Shown: one piece after another, positions 1 to 7,597 of the stretch
Layout: each line of letters opens with the position of its first letter
Numbering within the stretch: the stretch's first letter is position 1
From: JAUWMI01 sp964630455
Lineage (GTDB): Bacteria > Sumerlaeota > Sumerlaeia > MWCT01 > JAUWMI01
DNA: 12,047 bases
Direction: 5' to 3'
Assembly: GCA_964630455.1 (NCBI GenBank)
Contig: CAZVVA010000120.1
Span: 1-12,047, forward strand
The notes under the pieces: generated by a model
What the model was told of the DNA's origin: nothing
What the model saw: the letters and a program-made list of their open reading frames with translations, nothing else
Databases searched by the model: none
Made by a program: the position numbers and the translations under genes

Positions 1-1019
1 CCATGAAGGGGTTCCTTTTCGGCCTGCACGGGAAGCCGGGAGTGACTGATGCACTGGCACGACTCAAACTGTTTTCCCAGCTGGTCATACGTAGTATAGA
101 GAGTTGATGGCGGAACAGCCTCTTCTGAAGTGCGGCGGGCTTCCTCATATTGTCGCTCTACGAGCGATTGGAAGCGCTGTCCGATTTCTGGAAACCGCTC
201 CTCATCGTCAAGGCATATCAGGGCATTGCCGGGAAGTAGGGAGAGAAAATCAACAAGCGCCTGCTCTGACTCCAGCACGGCGGAGCGCACCAGCCGTTCG
301 CTTGCCGGAAGGATATGAATTTCTTCGATCGAATCCGACGATTTAAATGAGCGCTGGGTATAGACATCGAAAAAGCGTATTGACTCAATCTCCATCCCAA
401 AAAGATCAACCCGAACCGGATAGTCGAAATTGAGCGGGTAGATATCAATGATCCCACCCCGGATGCTGAATTCCCCCCGGCTTTCCACCAATGGCGTACG
501 CGCGTAGCCGGCAAGAGCCAGCCGTTCTGCCAGCTCCATGGTATTCACACTGTCGGCAAAGCAAAGATCGATACAGTAAGGCGCAAATGCCTCCAGCGCC
601 GGCACCTTCTGTAGTAAAGATTCCAGGGGAGCGGCAATCACCAGCGACTCCGGTGCGCCGGATCGCTGACGCCATCGGCGCAAGGTGTTATAAACATCCA
701 GGTGCTTGGCCGTGATTTCCATCGCGGAGTCTTCCTCCTCATAAGGAAGAAGTTCCAGCTTGGGGTAGTGATAGACGTAGGGGAGACCGAAAAAGGAAAG
801 ATCGTCACTGATTGACCTGGAATGTTCGCTGTCTGCAGAGATGATAAGAAGGGAACGCCGCGTTTCCTGGACGAGCGCTGCAATGAACTGGCTGAGAGAT
901 GAACCTTGAAGATTGCGAATGATTACTCTGTTGTCGCCATTTAATACACAATTTCGCGCACTTGCGAATTCTTGCGATCGTTTCATAATATCCACACAGA
1001 ACTTCTTGTAAGCCTTCAT
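1..1019 (-). CDS. mfd: Transcription-repair coupling factor Mfd, N-terminal part (cut by window edge)
   Basis: Mfd is an ATP-driven translocase that removes RNA polymerase stalled at DNA damage and recruits UvrA for nucleotide excision repair. About 339 residues are visible; the full protein is usually about 1,100-1,200, so the RNA-polymerase-binding and translocase domains lie beyond the left edge. The visible part is the UvrB-homology module. It has a degenerate P-loop region around residues 37-50 (LQGSSLSQF instead of a Walker A, so not UvrB itself), then YPKLELLPYEEE at 85-96, and the hallmark GEFSIRGGIIDIYP at 182-195 followed by PVRVDLFG and IESIRFFD. I chose ATG at 1019, which has only a weak GAGA-type upstream signal; a GTG at 1070 is in frame and also open (stop codon TGA just beyond it). 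It lies 76 bases after the amidase gene in the same direction. The family call is firm; the start is uncertain. Confidence 0.93.
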   Translation of the reverse strand, partial: MKAYKKFCVDIMKRSQEFASARNCVLNGDNRVIIRNLQGSSLSQFIAALVQETRRSLLIISADSEHSRSISDDLSFFGLPYVYHYPKLELLPYEEEDSAMEITAKHLDVYNTLRRWRQRSGAPESLVIAAPLESLLQKVPALEAFAPYCIDLCFADSVNTMELAERLALAGYARTPLVESRGEFSIRGGIIDIYPLNFDYPVRVDLFGMEIESIRFFDVYTQRSFKSSDSIEEIHILPASERLVRSAVLESEQALVDFLSLLPGNALICLDDEERFPEIGQRFQSLVERQYEEARRTSEEAVPPSTLYTTYDQLGKQFESCQCISHSRLPVQAEKEPLH

Positions 1020-1095
1020 GTCGTTTCTCGGCGTACCGTTATTATTTTGCTTTATTTCAAAAACTGGCACAGTGCGACGTCAAAAAGATGAACGA

Positions 1096-1611
1096 CTAGC
1101 CACGTGATGCCTTTCCCTGCAGCAATGCGGTTACCTGATTCACAATAGTTCCGTTGCGAACATACCGATAGAAGTTTCTCCCGGGGCAGAGCGTCTTTGC
1201 ATAATCCTTGTGGGCTTTAATGCGGGAGGGTGCGATGCCGTAACGTTGGCAAAGCCAGGCACACAAATGCACCACTGCCTGGAGTTGCTTCTGGTTCACC
1301 GTCTGGCGCTCGTAATTTCCCATCAGGCAGATGAGCGCATGCCCCGCAGGGTTGTAGGACGTATTGGTATCACCAGCAAAGCGAATTTCGCGGGCGCGGT
1401 AGATTCGGCCTGCAAAATCAATCTTGAAATGATAAGGGATATCCGGCCAGCCTTTTTTCTGTATACACCAGCGTTGGAGCGTTTTGATTCGCTTGCGCGG
1501 AGATTTTCGCGGACTCACAATAACGCCTGAATGGTGTAACGTAATCCGCCGAACCCGGTGCCTTCTCATGGCTTTGGTCCGCGCCGGGTCTGCGTGCCAG
1601 CTCTTGCGCAA
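1096..1611 (-). CDS. N-acetylmuramoyl-L-alanine amidase / PGRP-fold protein (Amidase_2 type)
   Basis: Zinc amidases of this family cut the bond between N-acetylmuramic acid and L-alanine in peptidoglycan or its fragments. Seen in the 171 residues: an HH pair at 26-27 in ITLHHSG, WPDIPYHF at 55-62 with the expected catalytic-site Tyr60, GHALICLMGNY at 90-100, and AHKD (His134) followed by TLCPG (Cys142). The His, Tyr, His, Cys set and the eight-residue spacing from His134 to Cys142 match T7-lysozyme/PGRP amidases. No signal peptide is visible, so it may act on cytoplasmic muropeptides or leave by another route; it is rich in Arg and Lys. The start given is a TTG with no ribosome-binding site. 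An in-frame ATG at 1569 would give a protein beginning MRRHRVRRITLHHSG that keeps the whole domain, and is an equally good or better choice. It lies between nadA and mfd, all leftward. Confidence 0.86.
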   Translation of the reverse strand: MRKSWHADPARTKAMRRHRVRRITLHHSGVIVSPRKSPRKRIKTLQRWCIQKKGWPDIPYHFKIDFAGRIYRAREIRFAGDTNTSYNPAGHALICLMGNYERQTVNQKQLQAVVHLCAWLCQRYGIAPSRIKAHKDYAKTLCPGRNFYRYVRNGTIVNQVTALLQGKASRG

Positions 1612-1786
1612 ATGAATTCGGGGACGAGAAACTGAAATTGACCGCTCACTCCATCAGGTGCTGTTGCCTAAAACTCTTAATCAGAGATTGCCAAATCATC
1701 GCATGAAAATCAAGCAAAAATCTGTCGGGTGTATGCATCCGGGGCGAACATGCAGCGGAACAATGCGGCGCACTGCATTCCTAAGG

Positions 1787-2881
1787 TCAGGTGATCTCAA
1801 GCATTCTTGCCAGCGCTGTGCGAGCATCCCTTTTGATATCGTCCGCAACCGTAATGACGTTAACATTGCCCAGTTCCGTCATAGTCCAGTAGAGGTTATA
1901 GAGATTGATCTTGTACATGTTCGGGCAGAGCGAGCGTGCCAGCTCATAAATGCGCTTGTCGGGATGCTCACTGGCGAGACGTGCGATCATGTTAATTTCC
2001 GTTCCAATCACGATGCATGAGCCAGGCGGGGCGTCCTGAGCATAGCGGACAATGAATCCCGTCGAGCCATTTGCGTCTACCAGCTTCACCACCTCTTCTA
2101 CGCATTCCGGGTGAACGACAATCCGGCAACCGGGATGGATGCGCCGCGCCTGCTTTACATGGTCTGGCGTAAAAAAGGTATGGACGTGGCAATGTCCTTT
2201 CCAGAGGATCGCTTTTGCCCGGGCGATCTGGGTTTTGGTGTTACCGCCCAATGGCTGCCGGGGGTCCCAGAGAATTTGCTGTTTCGCCTGGATACCAAGA
2301 GCATTTGCTGTGTTTCGCCCTAGATGCTGATCCGGGAAAAAGAAGACCTTCGCCCTATGTTCCAAGGCCCAGCGCAGAACCGCCTTAGCATTTGAGGATG
2401 TGCAGATACAGCCACCACGTCGGCCACAGAAAGCCTTGATGTCTGCCGTGGAATTAATATACGTAACAGGCATTACAGACGACGGATCGCACACCTCTGC
2501 CAGCTCTCCCCAGGCTTGTTCAACCTGGCCGAGACTGGCCATATCGGCCAATGGACACCCAGCCGCAAAATCCGGGTGCATCACGAGCCGGTGGGGTTGG
2601 CATAAGATCGCTGCGCTTTCGGCCATAAAACGGACGCCGCAAAAGACAATGTATTTAGCTTGGTGCTCCTGCGCAGCAATCCGGCTGAGCTCCAGCGAGT
2701 CGCCCCTGTAGTCGGCAAGTGCCACAATCTCCGGCCGCTGATAGTGATGAGCCAGAAGTACCACCTGTTCGCCGAGCGACTGACGAAGCGCGTGAATCTG
2801 CTTGGTAATGGCCTGCTCCGATAATCGGAGAACCCGATCCGGAATTGCAAACCCTGGTTTATGTAATGCCAATCGTGTCAT
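1787..2881 (-). CDS. nadA: Quinolinate synthase NadA
   Basis: NadA is a [4Fe-4S] enzyme that condenses iminoaspartate with dihydroxyacetone phosphate to quinolinate in de novo NAD synthesis. The 364-residue length fits the longer, Bacillus-type NadA. Visible motifs: LLAHHYQRPEI (42-52), DSLELSR (61-67), FCGVRFMAESA (80-90), HPDFAAGCPLADM (102-114), YINSTADIKAFCG, PDQHLGRN (183-190), GHCHVHTFFTPD (229-240), HPEC (257-260), GTEINMI (293-299) and SLCPNMYKI (317-325). Cys109, Cys231 and Cys319 occupy the positions expected of the three cluster ligands; this assignment comes from family knowledge. The ATG at 2881 is fixed because an in-frame TAA lies two codons upstream, yet no Shine-Dalgarno is present and the upstream bases are C-rich. 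The partners nadB and nadC are not in the window. It is divergent from the oxidoreductase genes. Confidence 0.96.
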   Translation of the reverse strand: MTRLALHKPGFAIPDRVLRLSEQAITKQIHALRQSLGEQVVLLAHHYQRPEIVALADYRGDSLELSRIAAQEHQAKYIVFCGVRFMAESAAILCQPHRLVMHPDFAAGCPLADMASLGQVEQAWGELAEVCDPSSVMPVTYINSTADIKAFCGRRGGCICTSSNAKAVLRWALEHRAKVFFFPDQHLGRNTANALGIQAKQQILWDPRQPLGGNTKTQIARAKAILWKGHCHVHTFFTPDHVKQARRIHPGCRIVVHPECVEEVVKLVDANGSTGFIVRYAQDAPPGSCIVIGTEINMIARLASEHPDKRIYELARSLCPNMYKINLYNLYWTMTELGNVNVITVADDIKRDARTALARMLEIT

Positions 2882-3086
2882 GGGTTATGAAAAAACAAAG
2901 GGGGGAAACAAAATATCCCCGTGGTGCGAAGATCTCTTTATATTTCTTGCCAAGCGGCAGCAATTTGTCAAAGGCTATTTTCTCCCTGGCTTTCCCGGAC
3001 AGGCCTTGCTTTCTTTGGGTAGATTGATCACGCGGCGCTAGGTTTCCGACCCATCCTGACTCGCAGTCTGAGAATCCGTTCCGTGG

Positions 3087-3102
3087 TTACATATGGATGT
3101 AA
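3087..3102. promoter_or_regulatory. Inverted repeat TTACAT-N4-ATGTAA, candidate operator
   Basis: The sequence TTACATATGGATGTAA has perfect 6-bp arms around a 4-bp centre. It lies about 20 bp upstream of the predicted -35 element of the oxidoreductase operon, a usual place for an activator or repressor site. The binding protein is unknown. It is not the same as the palindrome upstream of the TetR-family gene. Confidence 0.4.
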
Positions 3103-3120
3103 TTTCCCCCAAAATTTTCC

Positions 3121-3149
3121 TTGCATATGCAAAATCCATCCTTTTTAAT
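3121..3149 (+). promoter_or_regulatory. Predicted sigma-70-type promoter for the oxidoreductase operon
   Basis: TTGCAT (3121-3126) and TTTAAT (3144-3149) are separated by exactly 17 bp. The -10 matches the consensus at five of six bases, the -35 only at three. Transcription would start near 3156 and give a leader of about 90 bases. This is a sequence match only. Confidence 0.35.
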
Positions 3150-3187
3150 GGGATATTGTTTCAGTCGCATGAAGCAGAATTAGGTTA

Positions 3188-3232
3188 AAGAATTTTCGTA
3201 CTGGTGTTTTGTGCCAAATTTCGTAAATTCTT
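3188..3232 (+). promoter_or_regulatory. Possible leader stem ending at the ribosome-binding site
   Basis: AAGAATTT (3188-3195) and AAATTCTT (3225-3232) are perfectly complementary 8-mers enclosing 29 bases. The second arm ends immediately before the Shine-Dalgarno AGAGGAG (3233-3239) of the gamma-delta gene. A small TGG/CCA pairing is possible inside the loop. The stem is AT-rich and weak, so a regulatory role is only a suggestion. Confidence 0.25.
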
Positions 3233-3249
3233 AGAGGAGATACGAGGAA

Positions 3250-4245
3250 ATGTCACAATTGAAAATCCTGCCAAAAGTCAACGAGTACAACTGCTATGAA
3301 ATCCGTATGGAGAGTATTGGTGGGCTAGGGGCCAATGTTGCGGGGAAGATTCTTGCCCAGGCCGGGATTCTTGCGCAGGGACTGAACGGGTTGAATTTCT
3401 CGAGCTATGGCTCAGAAAAGCAGGGAACACCTCTGAAAGGATACATTCGATTTACGGAAGATGAAAGTGTTCGCATTAACAGCCCAGTCACGCAACCCCA
3501 TTTGATAGCTCTGTTTCATATTTCTCTGGCCAACCTGCTTCCTGTACTTGAAGGACTTGAACCGGAAGGTACTGTCGTTGTCAATGCGAATAAGACCCCC
3601 GATGAGATCCGCGATATCCTGAAGATTCCCGGAGGGATAACGGTCTACTGTGTTGATGCTATAAAGATTACTGTAGAAGAGAAAGTCAGAATGAATGCTC
3701 CTATGATGGGAGCGATTACGAAAGCTACAGGATTTCTGGATCCTGAACAGGTGAAAAAATACATTCGGGAGACGTTTAAGAAAAAGTATCCACAGTTTGT
3801 CGAGCCAAACTGTAAGGCCTTCGACAGGGGTTACAAAGAGCTGCAAATGAAAGTGATCGAAAAGGATAACAAGTACGATTTTGTTGAATATCGTCCGTTC
3901 GTGTCGCCCATTGGCTACGACACAGCGCCAATGGGAGGAGCAATACTGGATTTCGGCAACGCCTTTATTAAGAATCTGAGCGGCTCGCGAGCCGGTTATG
4001 TTCCTGTGTGGCATGAGGAGAAATGCATTCATTGCGGCCGCTGTGATATCGTATGCCCAGATTATGCTCCAGTATTTGGAGAAGGTACAGATCACAAAGG
4101 CAAGCAGGGAATGGTCATGCGGGGCATAGACTATAAGCATTGTAAAGGATGCCTGAAATGTGTGGAGGCATGTCCCACTGATGCGCTTACCGGTGAGATT
4201 GAAGCAAAGGTACCAGAAGAAATCCTCAGCACTGTGCCAAAATAG
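3250..4245 (+). CDS. porGD: Pyruvate (2-oxoacid):ferredoxin oxidoreductase, fused gamma and delta subunits
   Basis: This protein supplies the gamma domain and the electron-carrying delta domain of an enzyme that oxidises pyruvate (or a related 2-oxoacid) with CoA to acetyl-CoA, CO2 and reduced ferredoxin. Residues 15-200 form the gamma domain: GGLGANVAGKILAQAG (24-39), then SSYGSEKQGTPLKG and VDAIKI. Residues 210-331 form the delta domain with two [4Fe-4S] motifs: Cys259, 262, 265, 269 and Cys298, 301, 304, 308, each CxxCxxCxxxCP. The start has a good Shine-Dalgarno AGAGGAG ten bases upstream. The alpha-beta fusion gene follows 77 bases downstream in the same direction, so the pair should form one heterodimeric complex in the cytoplasm. 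Thermotoga encodes separate subunits in the order gamma-delta-alpha-beta; the order here is the same but fused pairwise. Pyruvate is the most likely substrate, but other 2-oxoacids cannot be excluded. Confidence 0.93.
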   Translation: MSQLKILPKVNEYNCYEIRMESIGGLGANVAGKILAQAGILAQGLNGLNFSSYGSEKQGTPLKGYIRFTEDESVRINSPVTQPHLIALFHISLANLLPVLEGLEPEGTVVVNANKTPDEIRDILKIPGGITVYCVDAIKITVEEKVRMNAPMMGAITKATGFLDPEQVKKYIRETFKKKYPQFVEPNCKAFDRGYKELQMKVIEKDNKYDFVEYRPFVSPIGYDTAPMGGAILDFGNAFIKNLSGSRAGYVPVWHEEKCIHCGRCDIVCPDYAPVFGEGTDHKGKQGMVMRGIDYKHCKGCLKCVEACPTDALTGEIEAKVPEEILSTVPK

Positions 4246-4322
4246 GCTTGTCAAGAGAAGCAATCAGGGAAAGCTTAGAAAATAAAACAATTAAATCAAC
4301 TGATAAAAGGAGATAAGAAATC

Positions 4323-6620
4323 ATGGCTATGGGTGTTATAGAAAAGGCCAAAAAGAAAAAAGGGGCTGCGGAGCAGGTGGTTGATATTAAAACAGGAAAC
4401 GAGATGGCGGCAATCGCAGCCTCACACATTAACTTCCACGTCATGGGCTATTACCCCATTACTCCCTCTACTCAGATTCCCGAGGAAACTGACCGCATGA
4501 AGGCCGAAGGTGAGCACGATATTGTAATGATTCCTGGTGATGGCGAGCACGGGGCAGCGGGGAGCTGCTTTGGCGCAGCCGCAGCCGGCGCCAGGGTGTT
4601 TAATGCGACTGCTGCCAACGGACTGTTGTTCTCCATTGAACAGCTTCCCGTGCAGTCGGGATGCCGGTATCCCATGGTGCTGAATATTGTGGCCCGTTCG
4701 GTCTCTGGCCCTCTGGATATTAAGTGTGATCACAGCGACATCATGATGGCCCTGAATACGGGGTGGCTGATTTTTATGGCTAAGGATCCGCAGCGCATCT
4801 ACGACTTTAACATTTGTGCGGTGAAGTGGGGCGAACTGGAGGATGTGCGTCTTCCCGTTATGGTGACTAGCGACGGATTTTTCACAAGCCATCAATTGCG
4901 TCGGGTGGAGTACTTCAGCACTCGGGAGCCAGTGCAGGATTTTATCGGCAAATTCAAGCCTGGAATCACCGCGGTTGACCCCAATCACCCCGTGACTATT
5001 GGCCCGTATATGAATGACCCGGATTTGATCAACAATAAGAAGCAGCAGAGTATGGCTATGGAAGCCGCCTACAAGCACCTTCCAAAGATATTAGAGGAAT
5101 ACGCAAAGATTTCTGGGCGGAAGTACGAATTAATCGAGACATACAAGATGGACGACGCAGAGGTGGCACTGTTTATCCTCAACTCCCCATATGATACGGT
5201 TCTGCAGTCGGTGGATAACATGCGCGCGGAAGGCAAGAAAGTTGGCGCCGTCTCATTGAACATAATTCGGCCATTTCCTGCGGACCTGATCCGCCAGGTG
5301 TTCAGGAATACGAAGGTGCTTGTCGTTGGCGATCGCCAGGATAGCTACGGCTCCTGGGGAGGCAACATGACGCATGAAATCAAGTCGGCCCTTAAAGACG
5401 ATCCGGAGAACAAAACTGAGGTGCTCAGCCGTATCTATGGAATCGGGGGCAAGGAATTTTACGTTGAGGATGGAATCGCCCTGCTCGAGGAAGGGCTTGA
5501 TGTGCTAAAAAGCGGCGAGGTTAAGAAACGCTATGCTTACTTTGGCGCTACGGAAACCGTGAAAGACTATAAACCTGTTCGCGCCTTCGAGCCCATTACG
5601 GAGGAGGAGGCAAGCCCGGAGATTATTCGGGTTGAGATGAATCCAGAAACCGGAGTTCCCGAAGTCAAGGGTGTAAATATGAGGGCACTCACCAAGATGC
5701 CCAAGCGCATTGTGCCAGGCCATGGTGCGTGTCCTGGGTGTGGCATTTTTCCCAGTATTGGAAATTTTCTCAAAGGCATTAAGGGGCACGTGGTGATGCT
5801 CTGGCATACCGGCTGCGGCATGGTGGTGACCACAGGATATCCATATACCAGTTTTCGCACCACGTATATTCATAACCTCTTCCAGAATGGTGCGGCAACA
5901 ATGAGCGGACTGGTAGAGGCATACGCAGAGCGTAAACGTCGAGGAGAAATACCGGGTGATGAGGATCTGACGTTTATAATGATCACTGGCGACGGCGGCC
6001 ACGACATTGGCATGGGACCAACGATTGGGGCAGCTATGCGCAACCATAAGTTTATCATTCTGGAGTACGATAACGAGGGCTATATGAACACCGGTGCGCA
6101 ACTGTCATTCACAACTCCAAAGTGTATGATAACCTCAACGTCGCACGTCGGCCCTGCGCAGGCGGGAAAGGCAACGTTTCATAAGGATACGGCGCAGATC
6201 ATGGCCGCATGTAATATTCCGTATATATTTACAGCAGTAGAATCGAACTTCGTTGATCTCGTGAAGAAAGCCGCCAAAGCGCAGTGGTATGCCAAGCACG
6301 AAGGGCTCGTCTTCGGTAAGATTCTTTCCGTCTGCACGCTGTCGTGGCGTACCGATTCTCGAAAAGGCCAAGAAGTAATTCAGGCAGCGGTGGATAGCAA
6401 CTTCTTTCCGCTCTATGAAATTGAGCGGGGTATCACAAAAATCAACTACGATCCCGAGAAGAGGGACAAAAAGATCCCAACTATCGAATGGTTCAAGATG
6501 ATGGGGCGATCGCGCCATATGACAAAGCCTGCCTACGCCAAAATCACCGAAGAGGTACAGAATGAAGTTGATCGGCGTTGGACGCGGCTGAAGGCCATGG
6601 CAGAGAACTCTGTATTGTAG
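4323..6620 (+). CDS. porAB: Pyruvate (2-oxoacid):ferredoxin oxidoreductase, fused alpha and beta subunits
   Basis: This is the catalytic chain. Residues about 20-410 are the alpha subunit: GYYPITPSTQIPEE (42-55), IPGDGEHGAAG (70-80), DIKCDHSDIM (132-141), NIIRPFP (313-319) and VVGDRQDSYGSWGG (334-347). Residues about 455-755 are the beta subunit: CPGCG (470-474), HTGCGM (495-500), the thiamine diphosphate site GDGGHDIGMG (556-565) and YDNEGYMNTGAQ (582-593), and Cys671. Cys470, 473, 498 and 671 match the proximal [4Fe-4S] ligands known from Desulfovibrio pyruvate:ferredoxin oxidoreductase, including the 25-residue gap from the second to the third. A linker with many acidic residues (about 411-455) joins the halves, and a Lys-rich tail precedes the alpha domain. 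The start follows AAGGAG (4307-4312) at ten bases. A strong terminator follows at 6637-6677. Gamma and delta domains are in the upstream gene. Confidence 0.95.
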   Translation: MAMGVIEKAKKKKGAAEQVVDIKTGNEMAAIAASHINFHVMGYYPITPSTQIPEETDRMKAEGEHDIVMIPGDGEHGAAGSCFGAAAAGARVFNATAANGLLFSIEQLPVQSGCRYPMVLNIVARSVSGPLDIKCDHSDIMMALNTGWLIFMAKDPQRIYDFNICAVKWGELEDVRLPVMVTSDGFFTSHQLRRVEYFSTREPVQDFIGKFKPGITAVDPNHPVTIGPYMNDPDLINNKKQQSMAMEAAYKHLPKILEEYAKISGRKYELIETYKMDDAEVALFILNSPYDTVLQSVDNMRAEGKKVGAVSLNIIRPFPADLIRQVFRNTKVLVVGDRQDSYGSWGGNMTHEIKSALKDDPENKTEVLSRIYGIGGKEFYVEDGIALLEEGLDVLKSGEVKKRYAYFGATETVKDYKPVRAFEPITEEEASPEIIRVEMNPETGVPEVKGVNMRALTKMPKRIVPGHGACPGCGIFPSIGNFLKGIKGHVVMLWHTGCGMVVTTGYPYTSFRTTYIHNLFQNGAATMSGLVEAYAERKRRGEIPGDEDLTFIMITGDGGHDIGMGPTIGAAMRNHKFIILEYDNEGYMNTGAQLSFTTPKCMITSTSHVGPAQAGKATFHKDTAQIMAACNIPYIFTAVESNFVDLVKKAAKAQWYAKHEGLVFGKILSVCTLSWRTDSRKGQEVIQAAVDSNFFPLYEIERGITKINYDPEKRDKKIPTIEWFKMMGRSRHMTKPAYAKITEEVQNEVDRRWTRLKAMAENSVL

Positions 6621-6636
6621 ATTCGAGCTTCTAAAC

Positions 6637-6677
6637 ACAGCCTCAAGAATCTGCATAACTCTTGAGGCTGTTTTTTT
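6637..6677 (+). terminator. Intrinsic terminator of the oxidoreductase operon
   Basis: A perfect 12-bp stem, ACAGCCTCAAGA (6637-6648) with TCTTGAGGCTGT (6660-6671), encloses an 11-base loop and runs into seven T residues (6671-6677). It starts 16 bases after the alpha-beta stop codon. The facing TetR-family gene ends 70 bases further on; the reverse strand has only a short T-rich run after the stem, so termination is probably stronger rightward. Confidence 0.93.
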
Positions 6678-6746
6678 GCCTATGATAGGGGATAAGCGGA
6701 ATGTCGTCCAAATGATTTACGCCATCGGTCATTTTCTGGCTCTTCT

Positions 6747-7406
6747 TTAGCGGCTGCGCCGACTACCTTTTCGCTCGCACACTATGCCATGCCTGAAGAT
6801 ATCCACGAACGTTTTGACTACTGCCTTGGAATCGCGGCGCTTAGGCTCGCGCACCCGAAAAATCTGCCGAAACAGCATAAACGTGAAGAACATGTTCAGG
6901 AATGCACGCGCCGTCAGGGCTATGTTCACCTGTCGAAGCGCTTTACGCCTGCGCTGCACACGAAAGAATCGTTCCAGCGCGGCAAGGCATTTCTGTGGCT
7001 CTTTGCGAAAAGCCATGCGCGCCTGCCGACCATTTGTTTCTCCCTCCAATAGCACTAGCTTGATAAGGGGCATCTGCTTGCGCAGTATTGCCAGAATCTC
7101 TGTGGCCAGGTATTCCAAGCCTCTTTCAAGGTTCATTTTACAGGCCTTTGCAGTGAGCTCTTGCATCTTCGCAAGACCTGAGTACTTTTCCACCACTGCC
7201 GAATACAAGCTCTCTTTTGTTGGGAAATAGCGAAAGAGCATGACCTCGGTAATTCCAACCGCCTGTGCCAGCCTACGCGTTGTGGTCCCACGATAGCCAA
7301 GCTTTGTGAACTCCTTACGTGCTGCGTTAAGTATCTGTTGGCGCCGTTTGTCCCGGCTCATGCGACGGGCAACATCTCCTGAGCTGAATGACGTCACAAA
7401 TGCCAT
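6747..7406 (-). CDS. TetR/AcrR-family transcriptional regulator
   Basis: The 219-residue protein has the family layout: an N-terminal DNA-binding domain at about 18-65 and a helical ligand/dimer domain after it. Visible: RRQQILNAARKEFTKLGYRG (21-40), the helix-turn-helix TTTRRLAQAVGITEVMLFRYF (41-61) and FPTKESLYSAV. The C-terminal domain is not diagnostic of a ligand; the last 20 residues are strongly basic. The start at 7406 is supported by a strong Shine-Dalgarno (GGAGGTGG on the coding strand, about 7410-7417). A perfect palindrome 50-67 bases upstream of the start is the likely operator for autoregulation. The gene converges on the oxidoreductase operon and is followed, with the same orientation, by no other gene, so its other targets are not evident here. 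Confidence 0.9.
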   Translation of the reverse strand: MAFVTSFSSGDVARRMSRDKRRQQILNAARKEFTKLGYRGTTTRRLAQAVGITEVMLFRYFPTKESLYSAVVEKYSGLAKMQELTAKACKMNLERGLEYLATEILAILRKQMPLIKLVLLEGETNGRQARMAFRKEPQKCLAALERFFRVQRRRKALRQVNIALTARAFLNMFFTFMLFRQIFRVREPKRRDSKAVVKTFVDIFRHGIVCERKGSRRSR

Positions 7407-7455
7407 TATCCACCTCCAAAAAAAGAGAATTGTCTGTACCTTTATGAAATAGTTA

Positions 7456-7473
7456 AGTAAGTGTTTACTTACT
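7456..7473. promoter_or_regulatory. Palindromic operator upstream of the TetR-family gene
   Basis: AGTAAGT-GTTT-ACTTACT is an inverted repeat with perfect 7-bp arms and a 4-bp centre, typical in size for a TetR-family operator. On the leftward strand it overlaps a TATAGT -10-like hexamer (7471-7476) and lies just downstream of TTGACT (7484-7489), so a bound repressor would block transcription of the regulator gene. The binding protein is inferred from position only. Confidence 0.65.
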
Positions 7474-7597
7474 ATACTTAGATAGTCAAGCTAATTTTTA
7501 AGCTACTTCTGTACAATTTTATACGGTGTTATAGGTGGGTCTTATTTGAACGGTCTAGTAGAGTCCGGTGGCAAGAAAATCTAGACAATGCCTGTGA

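Larger units (their letters stand above)
2882..3249. other. Divergent intergenic region between nadA and the oxidoreductase operon
   Basis: This 368-base gap holds no convincing gene. On the right side are an inverted repeat (3087-3102), a plausible promoter (3121-3149), a possible leader stem (3188-3232) and a Shine-Dalgarno (3233-3239), all serving the rightward gene. On the nadA side the leftward strand contains TTGACA at about 2974, but no well-spaced -10 element follows. A short GGGGA/TCCCC stem (2902-2906 with 2916-2920) lies close to the nadA start. Confidence 0.6.

Noticed and set aside
1..1019. UvrB as an alternative identity for the left-edge gene
   Set aside because: The GEFSIRGGIIDIYP region is shared, but the Walker A GxxGSGKT of UvrB is replaced by LQGSSLSQF, as in Mfd.
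1612..1786. Terminator after nadA
   Set aside because: Only a 5-bp AATGC/GCATT stem with an 8-base loop and no following T-tract is present.
2902..2920. GGGGA/TCCCC hairpin near the nadA start as a riboswitch
   Set aside because: A single 5-bp stem with no additional conserved structure is not enough to support a riboswitch.
3412..4263. Long open frame (283 codons) antisense to the gamma-delta gene
   Set aside because: It lies opposite a firmly identified coding region, has no ribosome-binding site and no recognisable protein motifs.
4422..5078. Open frame of 218 codons antisense to the alpha-beta gene
   Set aside because: Shadow of the alpha subunit codon pattern; His-rich composition with no domain signature.
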